Source of the DNA: Asticcacaulis machinosus
Lineage (GTDB): Bacteria > Pseudomonadota > Alphaproteobacteria > Caulobacterales > Caulobacteraceae
Length of the DNA stretch: 64,000 nucleotides
NCBI RefSeq assembly: GCF_028550435.1
Contig: NZ_JAQQKV010000001.1
Location: 1,488,001-1,552,000, forward strand
Direction of reading: 5' to 3'
The translations under genes and the position numbers were made by a program. Positions 53,330 through 62,544 of this stretch are shown here, one piece after another. How positions within the stretch are numbered: the stretch's first letter is position 1; every line of letters starts with the position of its first letter. A model generated the notes under the pieces. It was not told the origin of the DNA, did no database searches, and was given only the letters and a program-made list of their open reading frames with translations.

Positions 53330-54443
53330 AAGAGGTCTCCGTGCCAAACAGGTCATTGAGGGTTTCTTCGGCGATACCGAAAGAGGTCGACGCACCGGTG
53401 CCACTGGTGACAACCACCAGCCGCACCCGGTCATCGGGCGATGCATACATCAAGTCGTCAGCGGCACTGGCATAGGTGCCAAGCCAACGCTCAATGACCG
53501 GCGGCGGGTCAATGCCCAGCACACGCTTAAACTCGTCGAGGATCAGCGCCTCAACCGCCACGTCATAAAAGGGTTCTGGCGCGCGGCCGTAGTGGTGGCT
53601 GTCGCCTACGACCAGCGAACCGTCAGCCCCCTGCGTGACAATCAAATGAATGCCCGCCTCCAGATGTTGAGGCTGCTCACGGGCCAGCCCCCCGGCCAGA
53701 GCCTCGCTTTCCTTAAGTTCAGCGTAGCCACGATAGCGCACCAGCGACAGGTCCGACATACGCGGACAACCGATATCAAAGCCGGGCGGGGACAGACGCA
53801 TCATGTGCAACTGGCTGCGCGTGACGGCATGGCGGGCATATATATCTGGATAAAGGCAGCTAAGGTCATCACCGGGACAAACCACAACGGCGCCGGCGCG
53901 TAAACGTCCCTGCGGCGTGACCACTTCGGTGCCTTCGATCGCCAGGGCCGTTGTCTCAAACCGGAAAGCCACACCGTGGTTAGCCAGCCATTGCACCAGC
54001 CGCGGAATTGCCGTGCGCGACTCCACCCGAAGATCGTGGGGACTGTGTAGCCCACCCTGCAAGGTGGAGCCTACGCCTTTGTAGTCGGCACGCACCGCAT
54101 CCGCCGTCAGCAGGCGGCAATCACGGCCCATATCGTGCCTTGAAAAGGCCTCCAGCACCGTCATCGCCTCCGGGCGCTGCGCCGTCACCAACAGGCCACG
54201 TTGCAGTATCTCTATACCCGCTTCAGGCGCAATCTCCAGCCAGATATCGCGGCTCCGCATAGCCCTTTGCCACGTACCGCCGGCCCCTTGCCCGGTCACC
54301 GTCACGAAACCGAAATTACGGATTGACGCCCCAATGGGCGCGGCATGGCGATCAATTACAACTGGCCGCAAGCCGCGTCGAACGGCCATGACGGCATGGG
54401 CCAGACCCACAATCCCCGACCCAACAATGGCTAAATCGTGCAT
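53319..54443 (-). CDS. FAD-dependent aminophosphonate oxidase-like protein
   Basis: 374-residue DAO-family flavoenzyme, type TIGR03364. The dinucleotide fold starts DLAIVGSGIVGLAHAVMAVRRG, and GASIRNFGFVTVTGQG is typical of this branch, as is the C-terminal VVTSGTGASTSFGIAEE loop. Members beside phnX have been linked to oxidation of 2-aminoethylphosphonate or its N-methyl form to phosphonoacetaldehyde (PbfD-like). Overlap with phnX by 11 bases supports that role. The divergent LysR gene is the probable regulator. Confidence 0.88.
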   Translation of the reverse strand: MHDLAIVGSGIVGLAHAVMAVRRGLRPVVIDRHAAPIGASIRNFGFVTVTGQGAGGTWQRAMRSRDIWLEIAPEAGIEILQRGLLVTAQRPEAMTVLEAFSRHDMGRDCRLLTADAVRADYKGVGSTLQGGLHSPHDLRVESRTAIPRLVQWLANHGVAFRFETTALAIEGTEVVTPQGRLRAGAVVVCPGDDLSCLYPDIYARHAVTRSQLHMMRLSPPGFDIGCPRMSDLSLVRYRGYAELKESEALAGGLAREQPQHLEAGIHLIVTQGADGSLVVGDSHHYGRAPEPFYDVAVEALILDEFKRVLGIDPPPVIERWLGTYASAADDLMYASPDDRVRLVVVTSGTGASTSFGIAEETLNDLFGTETSYER

Positions 54444-54462
54444 TCCACAGCCTCACCACATC

Positions 54463-54477
54463 ATAATAATTTTAAAT
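54463..54477. promoter_or_regulatory. Candidate LysR-binding word in the divergent promoter
   Basis: ATAATAATTTTAAAT lies 20 bases before the oxidase gene, inside a strikingly AT-rich 182-bp divergent region. It matches ATAATAATTTCAAAT at 55569 before the phnZ-like gene. The LysR protein encoded between them is the likely binder. Confidence 0.45.
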
Positions 54478-54625
54478 GATATACACCTTATGATAATTAA
54501 TTTTAATTTTAAATCAATAAGCCGCTTATATAAGCTTTCATCCAGCCTCCATATTATCCGCGACTTGGCACACCAAGTCATGTGACTATATTCTAAGCAA
54601 TGAGACTGGCACGAAGGATTCGCGA

Positions 54626-55567
54626 ATGGCTACATCTGCAGATGAACCGGTGGAGCCCTCTACCGCTGACCGAACCGGGAGACGGCGGGAAACCAGCGGC
54701 CTGTCCATAGGTGCACTGCGAGCCTTCGTCGCTGTAGTCGATCTGGGCTCGTTTTCGCGTGCAGCGACGGAACTTGGGGTCTCGCAACCCAATATTTCCA
54801 ATCAGATCATTGCTCTGGAACAAGCTTGCGGCCTAAGGCTTCTGCACCGGCGCTCCCAGAACCAGGCCCTGACCGACGCCGGACGTGAACTCTACACCCG
54901 GGCACGGCTGGTCATCAGCCGGATGCTCGACTTTGAAACGGCGGCTAACCTCTTTTCCACCTTGAAGCAGGGCCGGATCGTGGTCGGCTATTCAACCCCG
55001 CCGATCGCCATGAGCCTGATCGGTCACTTCATGCGCACCTACGGCGATATAGAGGTCGTGGCGCGCCACGGTAATACGGCCGCGCTTAGGGCGGATATAC
55101 ATGACTGCCGCATAGATGTGGCCATTACGTCGCTGATGGAACCTGACCCCGGCCTGTCCTGCCATCTCATCGCACATCAGGGCCTAAACCTGCTGGTTCC
55201 GGCGGCCCATCCTTTTGCCGGGCGGGCCGAAATCTCTGTCAGCGACCTGGCCGGGCTGTCCATAGTGGCGCGCGAAGACGGCTCTGTCACACGTCTTCTC
55301 AGCGAGGAGGCTATGAGTGCGGCGGGAACGCCCTTCGCTCCCATTCTTACGGTCGAGAGCCGGGAAGCTGTTAAAGAGGCTACGGCCAATGGAGTTGGAC
55401 TGAGCTTCATACTTGATGGTGAGATCGGCGAAGATGCGCGCCTCAAGGCCCTGCCCATTCGCGGACTGACGCGCAAGGTGGGGGTGTATGCCGTCGCTCT
55501 GCGCGAAAGCCTCGAAATTCCAGCCGTTGCCGCCTTTGCCAGGCTTGCTCAGACCGCACCATCGTGA
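54626..55567 (+). CDS. LysR-family transcriptional regulator
   Basis: 313 residues. A polar 27-residue leader precedes the helix-turn-helix (LRAFVAVVDLGSFSRAATEL, then SQPNISNQIIALEQACGLRLLHRR), and the periplasmic-binding-like effector domain runs from about residue 115. It is divergent from the oxidase-phnX operon and upstream of the phnZ-like gene, so it probably activates aminophosphonate use. Similar LysR genes are common in phosphonate loci. Confidence 0.9.
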   Translation: MATSADEPVEPSTADRTGRRRETSGLSIGALRAFVAVVDLGSFSRAATELGVSQPNISNQIIALEQACGLRLLHRRSQNQALTDAGRELYTRARLVISRMLDFETAANLFSTLKQGRIVVGYSTPPIAMSLIGHFMRTYGDIEVVARHGNTAALRADIHDCRIDVAITSLMEPDPGLSCHLIAHQGLNLLVPAAHPFAGRAEISVSDLAGLSIVAREDGSVTRLLSEEAMSAAGTPFAPILTVESREAVKEATANGVGLSFILDGEIGEDARLKALPIRGLTRKVGVYAVALRESLEIPAVAAFARLAQTAPS

Positions 55568-55568
55568 T

Positions 55569-55614
55569 ATAATAATTTCAAATACAAACCACGAATTGAA
55601 TATGAAATTATTAT
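55569..55614. promoter_or_regulatory. Inverted repeat overlapping the phnZ-like start codon
   Basis: ATAATAATTTCA at 55569-55580 is repeated in exact inverse as TGAAATTATTAT at 55603-55614; the right arm includes the A and T of the start codon at 55613. It may be a LysR operator, or, in the mRNA, a hairpin hiding the start codon. No Shine-Dalgarno sequence is visible. Confidence 0.6.
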
Positions 55615-56185
55615 GAAAGACTCCGCAACTCTGATTGAGGAAATCCGCCGCATCTATCTGCGCGACGGCCATCACGCCTACGGCCTCTATCACCTCAATC
55701 AACTTCAGCACGCCTTGCAATCCGCCGCGCGTGCTGAGGCGCAGGGGTTTTCAGCCGCCCTTATCTTGGCGGCTCTTTTACATGATGTCGGTCATATGGT
55801 GCACGATCTTGGACACGCCCCCGCAGAAGACGGCGTGGATGATAAGCATGAGGAACTGGGCGCAGTCTGGGCGGCAGCGCGGTTTCCGCCTGCTGTCAGT
55901 GAGCCGATCCGTTTGCATGTCGCGGCCAAACGCTATCTCTGTGCCGTAGAAGATGGCTACGAAGCCGCCCTGTCGAAGGATTCTGTCATCTCTCTGGCTC
56001 TGCAAGGCGGCCCGATGAGCGCGGATGAACAGTTAGCCTTTCTAGCCCTGCCCTATGCCCGCGATGCTGTCGCCCTGCGCCGCATCGATGAACTGGCCAA
56101 GGATCCGGCAGCCATAACCCCTACGCTCGACAACTTCCTGCAAACCTATGTTGACGTAGCCCGGCAAACATTGACGGCCCAATAA
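55613..56185 (+). CDS. PhnZ-like HD-domain oxygenase (phosphonate degradation)
   Basis: 190-residue HD protein of the type associated with phosphonate loci (TIGR03276). PhnZ is a mixed-valent di-iron oxygenase cleaving the C-P bond of 2-amino-1-hydroxyethylphosphonate to glycine and phosphate. The metal-binding pattern is visible: YHLNQLQHALQSA, LLHDVGHMV, KHEELGA, IRLHVAAKRYL and a later aspartate. No phnY (the partner hydroxylase) is present here, so the supply of hydroxylated substrate is unexplained. It is 45 bases after the LysR gene. Confidence 0.85.
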   Translation: MKDSATLIEEIRRIYLRDGHHAYGLYHLNQLQHALQSAARAEAQGFSAALILAALLHDVGHMVHDLGHAPAEDGVDDKHEELGAVWAAARFPPAVSEPIRLHVAAKRYLCAVEDGYEAALSKDSVISLALQGGPMSADEQLAFLALPYARDAVALRRIDELAKDPAAITPTLDNFLQTYVDVARQTLTAQ

Positions 56186-56277
56186 AGCACAGGCTGTCAC
56201 ACCCTCGTTAAATTACTCAATTATTAGTTCTGGTGATATTTCAGCACGTCCCATAACTTTATTTGAAAAGACCTATC

Positions 56278-57570
56278 ATGACCTCCGGTCTGACCCGCAG
56301 CCTGTCTCGCGCCGGAAATATATGGGTCGCCGTTTATGCGCTGACGGCCGCGTTCCTCACCTACTTTTGCATGTACGCCTTCCGTAAACCGTTTACGGTC
56401 GGCACCTATGTCGATATCGGCGACTGGCACTTCGCTGTTGATTTCAAAATCACCGTCGTCATCGCCCAGGTCATAGGCTACGCCCTGTCCAAACTCATTG
56501 GCATCAAGGTCGTCAGTGAGGCCCCACCTCAGAACCGGGCTCTGATGATTATCGCGTTCGTGCTCGCCTCTCTGGTGGGCCTGATCCTCTTTGCGGTGCT
56601 GCCCACAGGATTTAAGGTCGTCGCCATCTTCCTGAGCGGTCTGCCACTGGGTATGATCTGGGGTCTCGTCTTTGGCTTCCTCGAAGGGCGCCGGACTTCG
56701 GAATGGTTAGGTGCAGGTCTTTGTATTAGCTTCATCGTGTCTTCCGGCGTCGTAAAGTCGGTCGGTAAAGCCCTGACGGTCGATTACGGCGTGCCGGAAC
56801 TGTGGATGCCTGCCGCGACCGGCGCCTTATTCTTTCCCCTGCTCGCCCTATCCGTATGGATGCTGTCTCAGACACCGCCGCCGGATGCTCAGGATCAAGC
56901 CGAGCGTATGGCCCGCCAGCCCATGTTCCATGCTGAACGCAAAGCGTTCTGGGCACGCGCAGGATTGGGCCTCGTTCTGCTGATCATGGCCTATGTGGTG
57001 TTGACGGCACTACGCGATTTCCGCGACAATTTCGCGGTCGAACTGTGGGATTCGCTGGGATACGGGGATGAACCCGCCATATTCAGCCTGTCGGAATTGC
57101 CCATCGCTGCGTTCATTTTGCCCCTGTTTGGCCTGAGCGCACTTATCCGCAACAATGCTCATTCGGTTCTGTTCTATCACGCCATGATCATTGCCGGAGC
57201 GGTGCTGATTGCCGCGGCGACCCTAGCGTGGCAAGCAAATCTCCTGAGCCCGCTGTGGTGGATGATCGCTGTGGGTGCCGGCGTATATCTGGGCTACATC
57301 CCTTACAATGCCGTACTTGCCGACCGGCTCACCGCAGCCTTGGGCCTGCCCGGTAATGCCGCATTTTTCATGTATATGGCCGATACCTCTGGCTATGGCG
57401 GCAGCGTCGCCCTGATGCTACTGAAGAATTTCGGCCTTTCCCTTAGCTGGCTGACTTTCTTCACCTGGTTGTGCTATATCTCAGCGGCCATAGTGGGGGT
57501 GACCGCGGCGCTTTCAATGCTATATTTCCACCTGAAAGTTTTTAAAACACCATATAGCCGTACTATATAG
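56278..57570 (+). CDS. DUF5690 family MFS transporter
   Basis: 430-residue protein with about 12 membrane helices. LTYFCMYAFRKPFTVGTY near residue 25 is the DUF5690 signature, and LGMIWGLVFGFLEGRRTSEWLGAGLC resembles the MFS sugar-phosphate transporter loop. The conserved YNAVLADRLTAAL segment is near residue 350. It is directly downstream of the phnZ-like gene and may import the phosphonate or export a product. ATG 56278 is preferred over TTG 56263. Confidence 0.83.
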   Translation: MTSGLTRSLSRAGNIWVAVYALTAAFLTYFCMYAFRKPFTVGTYVDIGDWHFAVDFKITVVIAQVIGYALSKLIGIKVVSEAPPQNRALMIIAFVLASLVGLILFAVLPTGFKVVAIFLSGLPLGMIWGLVFGFLEGRRTSEWLGAGLCISFIVSSGVVKSVGKALTVDYGVPELWMPAATGALFFPLLALSVWMLSQTPPPDAQDQAERMARQPMFHAERKAFWARAGLGLVLLIMAYVVLTALRDFRDNFAVELWDSLGYGDEPAIFSLSELPIAAFILPLFGLSALIRNNAHSVLFYHAMIIAGAVLIAAATLAWQANLLSPLWWMIAVGAGVYLGYIPYNAVLADRLTAALGLPGNAAFFMYMADTSGYGGSVALMLLKNFGLSLSWLTFFTWLCYISAAIVGVTAALSMLYFHLKVFKTPYSRTI

Positions 57571-57844
57571 ACGCCTGATCGTGTTTCTTTTGAGCCTGTT
57601 AGTTTCTATGGCACGCAAGTGACACGCAGTATAATCCTACTCTCACGTCCACATTTTCTCCGAAAATTCAGAAATGCTTCTTTTATTAGCGCTCAAGGAC
57701 CGAAGCCATTGGCGGCGCTCTACTTGTGCCCACACTTGGCCGTCAGTCGGCCTGCTTCGCCTCGACTGAGTTTTTTTTCTTAAAACCATAGAGATAATTT
57801 TACGGAACCTCCTGTCTCAGGCATCGTCTAGGTAGGAGGCTTTT

Positions 57845-58420
57845 ATGGTTTCTGCGCCGGGACACATTGTAAGCTGGGTAGGTACCCAGATTTTGCCGCA
57901 TGAGGCTGATGTGCGCCGCTGGCTGCTGCGCGCCCGTCTGGGACGCGATGATATAGAGGACATATTACAGGAATCCTATTGCCGGATGGCGGAACTGATA
58001 AGCGTGGATCATATCTCTTCGCCGCGGGCGTACTTTTTTACGGTCGCCCGCAACATCGCCCTGATGCGCTTAAGGCGGGCGCGGATCGTGAGCATGGAGT
58101 CGGTGGATGAGATCGACCGGCTAGAGATCAGCAGCGACCTGCCCTCGCCGGAGCAGGTGACGGTGGCACGGTCGGATCTGGCCCGTCTTAAGCGGGTGAT
58201 CGCGGGCTTACCTGCGCGTTGCCGCCAGATATTTGAGATGCGCCGGATCGAAGGCCTGCCCCAAAAGGAAATCGCCCGGATCATGGGCCTGAGTGAACAT
58301 ATTGTTGAAAATGATGCGGCCAAGGCCCTTCGGCTTATCATGAAAGAGATAGCCTCCGAAGACAGCCGTTTCCAACCCCAAAAGGAGTTTAAGCGTGGCA
58401 CCGACGCCGGTCGAAACTAG
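57845..58420 (+). CDS. ECF sigma factor, FecI-like
   Basis: 191-residue sigma factor. Region 2 is DDIEDILQESYCRMAELI with SPRAYFFTVARNIALMRLRRAR; region 4 is ARLKRVIAGLPARCRQIFEM, then LPQKEIARIMGLSEHIVENDAAKAL (the usual bases are VEKH; here VEND). It should direct transcription of the TBDR operon downstream when that receptor signals through FecR. The FecR gene overlaps it by 26 bases. Confidence 0.92.
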   Translation: MVSAPGHIVSWVGTQILPHEADVRRWLLRARLGRDDIEDILQESYCRMAELISVDHISSPRAYFFTVARNIALMRLRRARIVSMESVDEIDRLEISSDLPSPEQVTVARSDLARLKRVIAGLPARCRQIFEMRRIEGLPQKEIARIMGLSEHIVENDAAKALRLIMKEIASEDSRFQPQKEFKRGTDAGRN

Positions 58421-59360
58421 CGAGCAGATTGAGCACGCGGCCAGCCTGTGGGCGGTGAAGGACTATCCTTTGTCACCGGAGGATGAGGCCGTCTTGCACG
58501 ACTGGCTGGCGGGCGATCCACGCCGTCGGGGTGCGCTGTTGCGGGCGCAGGCCGGATGGCATGCCCTGTCGCGGGCGCGCGCGCTTGGGCCGTCTGCGGC
58601 ATGGCAGGGTGCTTCGCGGTTGCCGGTGCCCAACCTGTCGCGGCGCCGACTGTTTGCTGCCGCGGGCGGGTTTGGGCTGGTGGCCGCCAGCGTGCTGGCT
58701 GTTGTCGGGCTCAGGACGCATGAGACCATGACCCATACGGGTGAAATCCGCCGCCTGCCCATGAGTGACGGATCAATCGCCGCTATGAATACCGAAAGCC
58801 GACTGCGCATTGACATGGCCGATAGCGAACGGCGCATCGAACTGGTCAAGGGTGAAGCCTGGTTTAAAGTCGCCAAGAACAAAGAAAGGCCGTTTATCGT
58901 CGCGGCCGGTACGGCCCGTGTCAGAGCGGTCGGCACCGCCTTTTCGGTCAAGAAGCTTGAGGACGGCGTCGAAGTTCTGGTGACCGAAGGCACGGTCATG
59001 GCTTGGTCTACGCAAGACGGTAATGACCACGCGGTGCGCCTGAATGCCGGTGACCGCACGATCATCAGCGATCATAAGCCTTCGCACATCCGCCATGCCC
59101 CCGATGACATCGATGATGATCTGGCCTGGCGTGAAGGCCAGATTGCCCTGAACGGCAAGAGCCTGTCGGAGGTGGCGGGCGAATTTAATCGCTACAACCG
59201 CATCAAGATTGTCATTCAGGACGACGATCTGGCTAAAGAACGGCTGATTGGCCGCTTAAGCGCCAATGACCCGGAGGCGTTTTCAAATGCTATTCAGCAG
59301 GCCTATGGCGCCGACATCAGCCGAAGCGAAAAAATAATCCTTATAGGTACAAAAAAATGA
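58395..59360 (+). CDS. FecR-family anti-sigma/signal transducer
   Basis: 321 residues. The cytoplasmic N-terminal anti-sigma part (HAASLWAVKDYPLSPEDEAVLHDWLAGDPR) is followed by one membrane segment near residue 90 (LFAAAGGFGLVAASVLAVVGL). The periplasmic FecR domain follows (IRRLPMSDGSIAAMNTESRL, VKGEAWFKVAKNKERPFIV, AVGTAFSVK) and the C-terminal domain (LAWREGQIALNGKSLSEVAGEFNRYN). GTG start with AAGGAG seven bases upstream. It relays the state of the STN-containing TBDR to the sigma factor. Confidence 0.94.
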   Translation: MAPTPVETSEQIEHAASLWAVKDYPLSPEDEAVLHDWLAGDPRRRGALLRAQAGWHALSRARALGPSAAWQGASRLPVPNLSRRRLFAAAGGFGLVAASVLAVVGLRTHETMTHTGEIRRLPMSDGSIAAMNTESRLRIDMADSERRIELVKGEAWFKVAKNKERPFIVAAGTARVRAVGTAFSVKKLEDGVEVLVTEGTVMAWSTQDGNDHAVRLNAGDRTIISDHKPSHIRHAPDDIDDDLAWREGQIALNGKSLSEVAGEFNRYNRIKIVIQDDDLAKERLIGRLSANDPEAFSNAIQQAYGADISRSEKIILIGTKK

Positions 59361-59467
59361 GTAATGACGTACGGAAGTGCGCGATCAAGACATCGTAGTT
59401 AAAGAAGGCATAAAGTCTTCGAAAATAAAAAAGCGCGACACAGCGCAAACATACAGGGATTATCTTA

Positions 59468-62400
59468 ATGACGAATGCATTCATGCGCGCGTTTAACGGC
59501 CCTTTGCTGATCGCTGGCGGGACGTTGCTTATGGTTTCGACTTCGCCTGTTCTGGCTCAGAACGCGGTCAAGTCTTTCAACGTACCGGCCCAGGCGGCTG
59601 AAAAAGGGATACCTCAGTTCGCCCAGCAGGCCAACATCCAGCTTATGGCCCCCGAAAAACTCGTCAAAGGCAAGCAAACCGCGGCGGTTGAGGGCAATAT
59701 GCCGGTGCGCGAAGGCTTAGAGCGCCTGCTGGCAGGCACCAACCTGACACCGGTTACCCAGTCCAACAATATCATTGTTTTAGCCGAAAACACCCCCGCA
59801 CCCACGGCCCGCGCCCCGTCCGTCATCAGAACTGCCTATGAAGCGACCGCGACCGCAGCCGAAGAGACCGGCAGCGACGCGGACGTGACCGAAGTTGTGG
59901 TGACCGGTATTCGCGGATCGCTCAGCAAGGCGCGCTCCATCAAGCGCCGGGCCCCTAATGCGATCGAGAGCATCGTCGCCGAAGATATCGGTAAGATGCC
60001 GGATCTTAATCTGGCCGAATCCATCCAGCGCGTTCCCGGTGTCGCCATGTCGCGCGAAGGCGGCGAAGGTCGCAACATCACCCTGCGCGGCTTTGGCCCG
60101 GACTTTACCCGCACCACCTTGAACGGCATGGAAGTGCCCGCCAGCAGCGACGGCCTCGATACCGGCGGCGTCACCCTCAATGCCGGACGCGCCTTTGATT
60201 TCCATCTGTTTGCGTCGGAGCTTTTCAACCGTATCGACATTGAAAAGAGCCAAAAGGCTTCCACCGAAGAAGGCGGCATTGCCGGTACGGTCAATCTCTA
60301 TTCGGCCCGCCCGTTCGATTTCCGCAAGGATTTCACCGTTTCGGCCTCGGCTCAGGGCAATTACAACACCCTGAACCAAAAGATTGATCCGCGCGTCGCC
60401 TTACTGGTCAGCAAGACCTTTGCCGACGGTAAATTCGGCGCTCTGGTCTCGGTCGCCGCGTCTGAGCGCACCGTGCATCAGGAAGGCTATTCCAGCGTTC
60501 GCTGGACCTCGCCGTTTGCCAATGGCGATTCCTGGGCCGATACCAATCCGACTGTCACCGGCACACCGTCCGGCGATTGCGGCGCCGCTGATCCGCTCGA
60601 CTGCCTGTGGGCCCCGCGCCTGCCGCGCGCCGACTATTTCGGCAATGACCAGAAACGGATCGGCCTGACCGGCTCCTTCCAGTACCGGCCTTCGGATGAT
60701 CTGCTGATCACGCTGGATGTGCTCCATTCGGAACTGACCAATGACCGGCTGAGCTACAACTCGATGGAATGGCTGCTGACCCACGGCGTGGCGGGCAACT
60801 ATACCGGCCAGACACCGCGGTCGTTTACGGTCGGTGCCGATGGCAAGACGCTTGTGGCCGCGGCCTTTGATGATGTCACTTCCTGGTACGAAAGCCGCCA
60901 TCAGAAGTCAGAGTCCGCTTTTGATCAGGTCGTCCTGTCGGGCAAGTATAATATCAGTGACAGCCTGACGCTTGAGGCCATGATCGGTAAGGCCGTCGAT
61001 GACGCCGACCGCACGGAACTGCGCTTTTATTACCGCTCGGTGCCGCACTATTATGCCTATGACTATACCGGCAATGAATATGTGCCGGAAATCAGCTTCG
61101 GCAGCTATGATCCGAATAATGCCGACAACTATATCAATGCTGTAACGGCCTCAAACCGCATCAATACCGTCAAGAAAGAAAACTTCACTTCACGGTTTGA
61201 CGCCACCTATGCGGTGGATCGCCTGTCCGTCAAGGCGGGCCTGAGCTATAATGACCGCACGGTCAGCTATACCGAAGGTCTGGGGGCGGCCCCGTCTTTT
61301 GATCCGTCGGACTATACCCGCCCCTTCCCAGTATCGAACTTCGGGGATGGTCTTGATGGCCCCGGCCTCCTGCCCTTCCGCGTGGCCGATTTCGGCGCTA
61401 TCGCTGCGGCAGGCATTATACCGTCAGGCTACACCAACAATGCCGGTGCGGCCTGGAAAGTGGGCGAAGAAACCATCGGCGCCTATGGTGAGATCAATGC
61501 CGAATTTGACATCGCCGGTATGCCGCTGCGCACCAATGCCGGTCTGCGGTATGTCAAAACCAATGTCACCTCTCAGGCTCTGGTCAGCGGCACACCAGTT
61601 GAGGTCAATGTCTCCTATGACAACTACCTGCCGTCTATAAACGCCGCCCTTGATGTCCGCAGCGATCTGGTGGTGCGCGCCTCCTATGGCCGCAGCATGA
61701 CGCGGCCGGGCCTGAGCACCCTGAACATCGCAGGACCTGTGTTTGGTTACACCACCCGAACGGTCGGCAATGTCGGCAACCCGTCGCTTAAGCCCTATGA
61801 GTCCAATGACCTCGATCTGGGTATTGAGTGGTATTTCGGCAACGAAGGCCTGCTGGCTTTGACGGTGTTCAACAAAGACATCGTGCGCTCACTACGCACC
61901 GATGTCGTAACCCAGATGATCGATCCGTCCTTCTGGCCGGCTATCTATGCCGATCCGCTTTATGACACGTCCTACAATGCCGATCCGGCGACCGTGCCCT
62001 ATACCTTTACCATCCCGGTCAACAATGATGACGGCAATAACGTCAAGGGCTTTGAAATCACCTATAACCAGCCCTTTACCTTCCTGCCGGGGATATGGTC
62101 GAATTTCGGGGTTGCGTCTAACTACACCCGTGTCGAGGCCGAGGATTCGACCGGCCTGTCGCCCAATTCGTACAATATGACGCTCTATTACGACACCGAG
62201 ACCTTCGGGGCACGGTTGTCGGTCAATAAGCGCGACGATTACCTGATCAGCGAACCGGGCGGAAATGGCCACGTTCAGGAGCGTAAATACGGCCCGACCC
62301 ATGTCGATTTCGCCTCGTTCTATAATGTCACGCCAAGGCTTACCCTGACCTTTGAAGGCATTAACATCACCGATGAGGTCGAACGTATCTATGGCACCGG

Positions 62401-62482
62401 CGACACCGGCAGCATGGATCTGACGCGTGAATATACTCACACCGGCGCCCAGTGGATTTTGGGCCTGCGTTATAAGTATTGA
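59468..62482 (+). CDS. TonB-dependent transducer receptor with STN domain
   Basis: 1004 residues. After the signal peptide (LLIAGGTLLMVSTSPVLAQ) comes an STN signalling domain at residues about 35-100 (VPAQAAEKGIPQFAQQANI, VEGNMPVREGLERLLAGTNL), which contacts FecR. Then follow a TonB box region (VTEVVVTGIRGSLSKARS), the plug (SIVAEDIGKMPDLNLAESIQRVPGVAMSREGGEGRNITLRG) and a long barrel ending WILGLRYKY. Cargo is likely a pectin oligomer, inferred from the esterase and pectinesterase genes that follow. Confidence 0.94.
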   Translation: MTNAFMRAFNGPLLIAGGTLLMVSTSPVLAQNAVKSFNVPAQAAEKGIPQFAQQANIQLMAPEKLVKGKQTAAVEGNMPVREGLERLLAGTNLTPVTQSNNIIVLAENTPAPTARAPSVIRTAYEATATAAEETGSDADVTEVVVTGIRGSLSKARSIKRRAPNAIESIVAEDIGKMPDLNLAESIQRVPGVAMSREGGEGRNITLRGFGPDFTRTTLNGMEVPASSDGLDTGGVTLNAGRAFDFHLFASELFNRIDIEKSQKASTEEGGIAGTVNLYSARPFDFRKDFTVSASAQGNYNTLNQKIDPRVALLVSKTFADGKFGALVSVAASERTVHQEGYSSVRWTSPFANGDSWADTNPTVTGTPSGDCGAADPLDCLWAPRLPRADYFGNDQKRIGLTGSFQYRPSDDLLITLDVLHSELTNDRLSYNSMEWLLTHGVAGNYTGQTPRSFTVGADGKTLVAAAFDDVTSWYESRHQKSESAFDQVVLSGKYNISDSLTLEAMIGKAVDDADRTELRFYYRSVPHYYAYDYTGNEYVPEISFGSYDPNNADNYINAVTASNRINTVKKENFTSRFDATYAVDRLSVKAGLSYNDRTVSYTEGLGAAPSFDPSDYTRPFPVSNFGDGLDGPGLLPFRVADFGAIAAAGIIPSGYTNNAGAAWKVGEETIGAYGEINAEFDIAGMPLRTNAGLRYVKTNVTSQALVSGTPVEVNVSYDNYLPSINAALDVRSDLVVRASYGRSMTRPGLSTLNIAGPVFGYTTRTVGNVGNPSLKPYESNDLDLGIEWYFGNEGLLALTVFNKDIVRSLRTDVVTQMIDPSFWPAIYADPLYDTSYNADPATVPYTFTIPVNNDDGNNVKGFEITYNQPFTFLPGIWSNFGVASNYTRVEAEDSTGLSPNSYNMTLYYDTETFGARLSVNKRDDYLISEPGGNGHVQERKYGPTHVDFASFYNVTPRLTLTFEGINITDEVERIYGTGDTGSMDLTREYTHTGAQWILGLRYKY

Positions 62483-62492
62483 TAGACTGAAC

Positions 62493-62533
62493 GCGGTCTC
62501 CGGTGCAATTTCGCCGGGGGCCGCCACTTTTTT
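62493..62533 (+). terminator. Terminator/attenuator between TBDR and esterase genes
   Basis: GCGGTCTCCGG (62493-62503) pairs with CCGGGGGCCGC (62514-62524), including two G-U pairs, and six T follow at 62528. It lies 11 bases after the receptor stop, in the same place as the attenuator of the 48.6 kb locus, and would reduce enzyme expression relative to the receptor. Confidence 0.78.
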
Positions 62534-62544
62534 CGGGGTAGATG

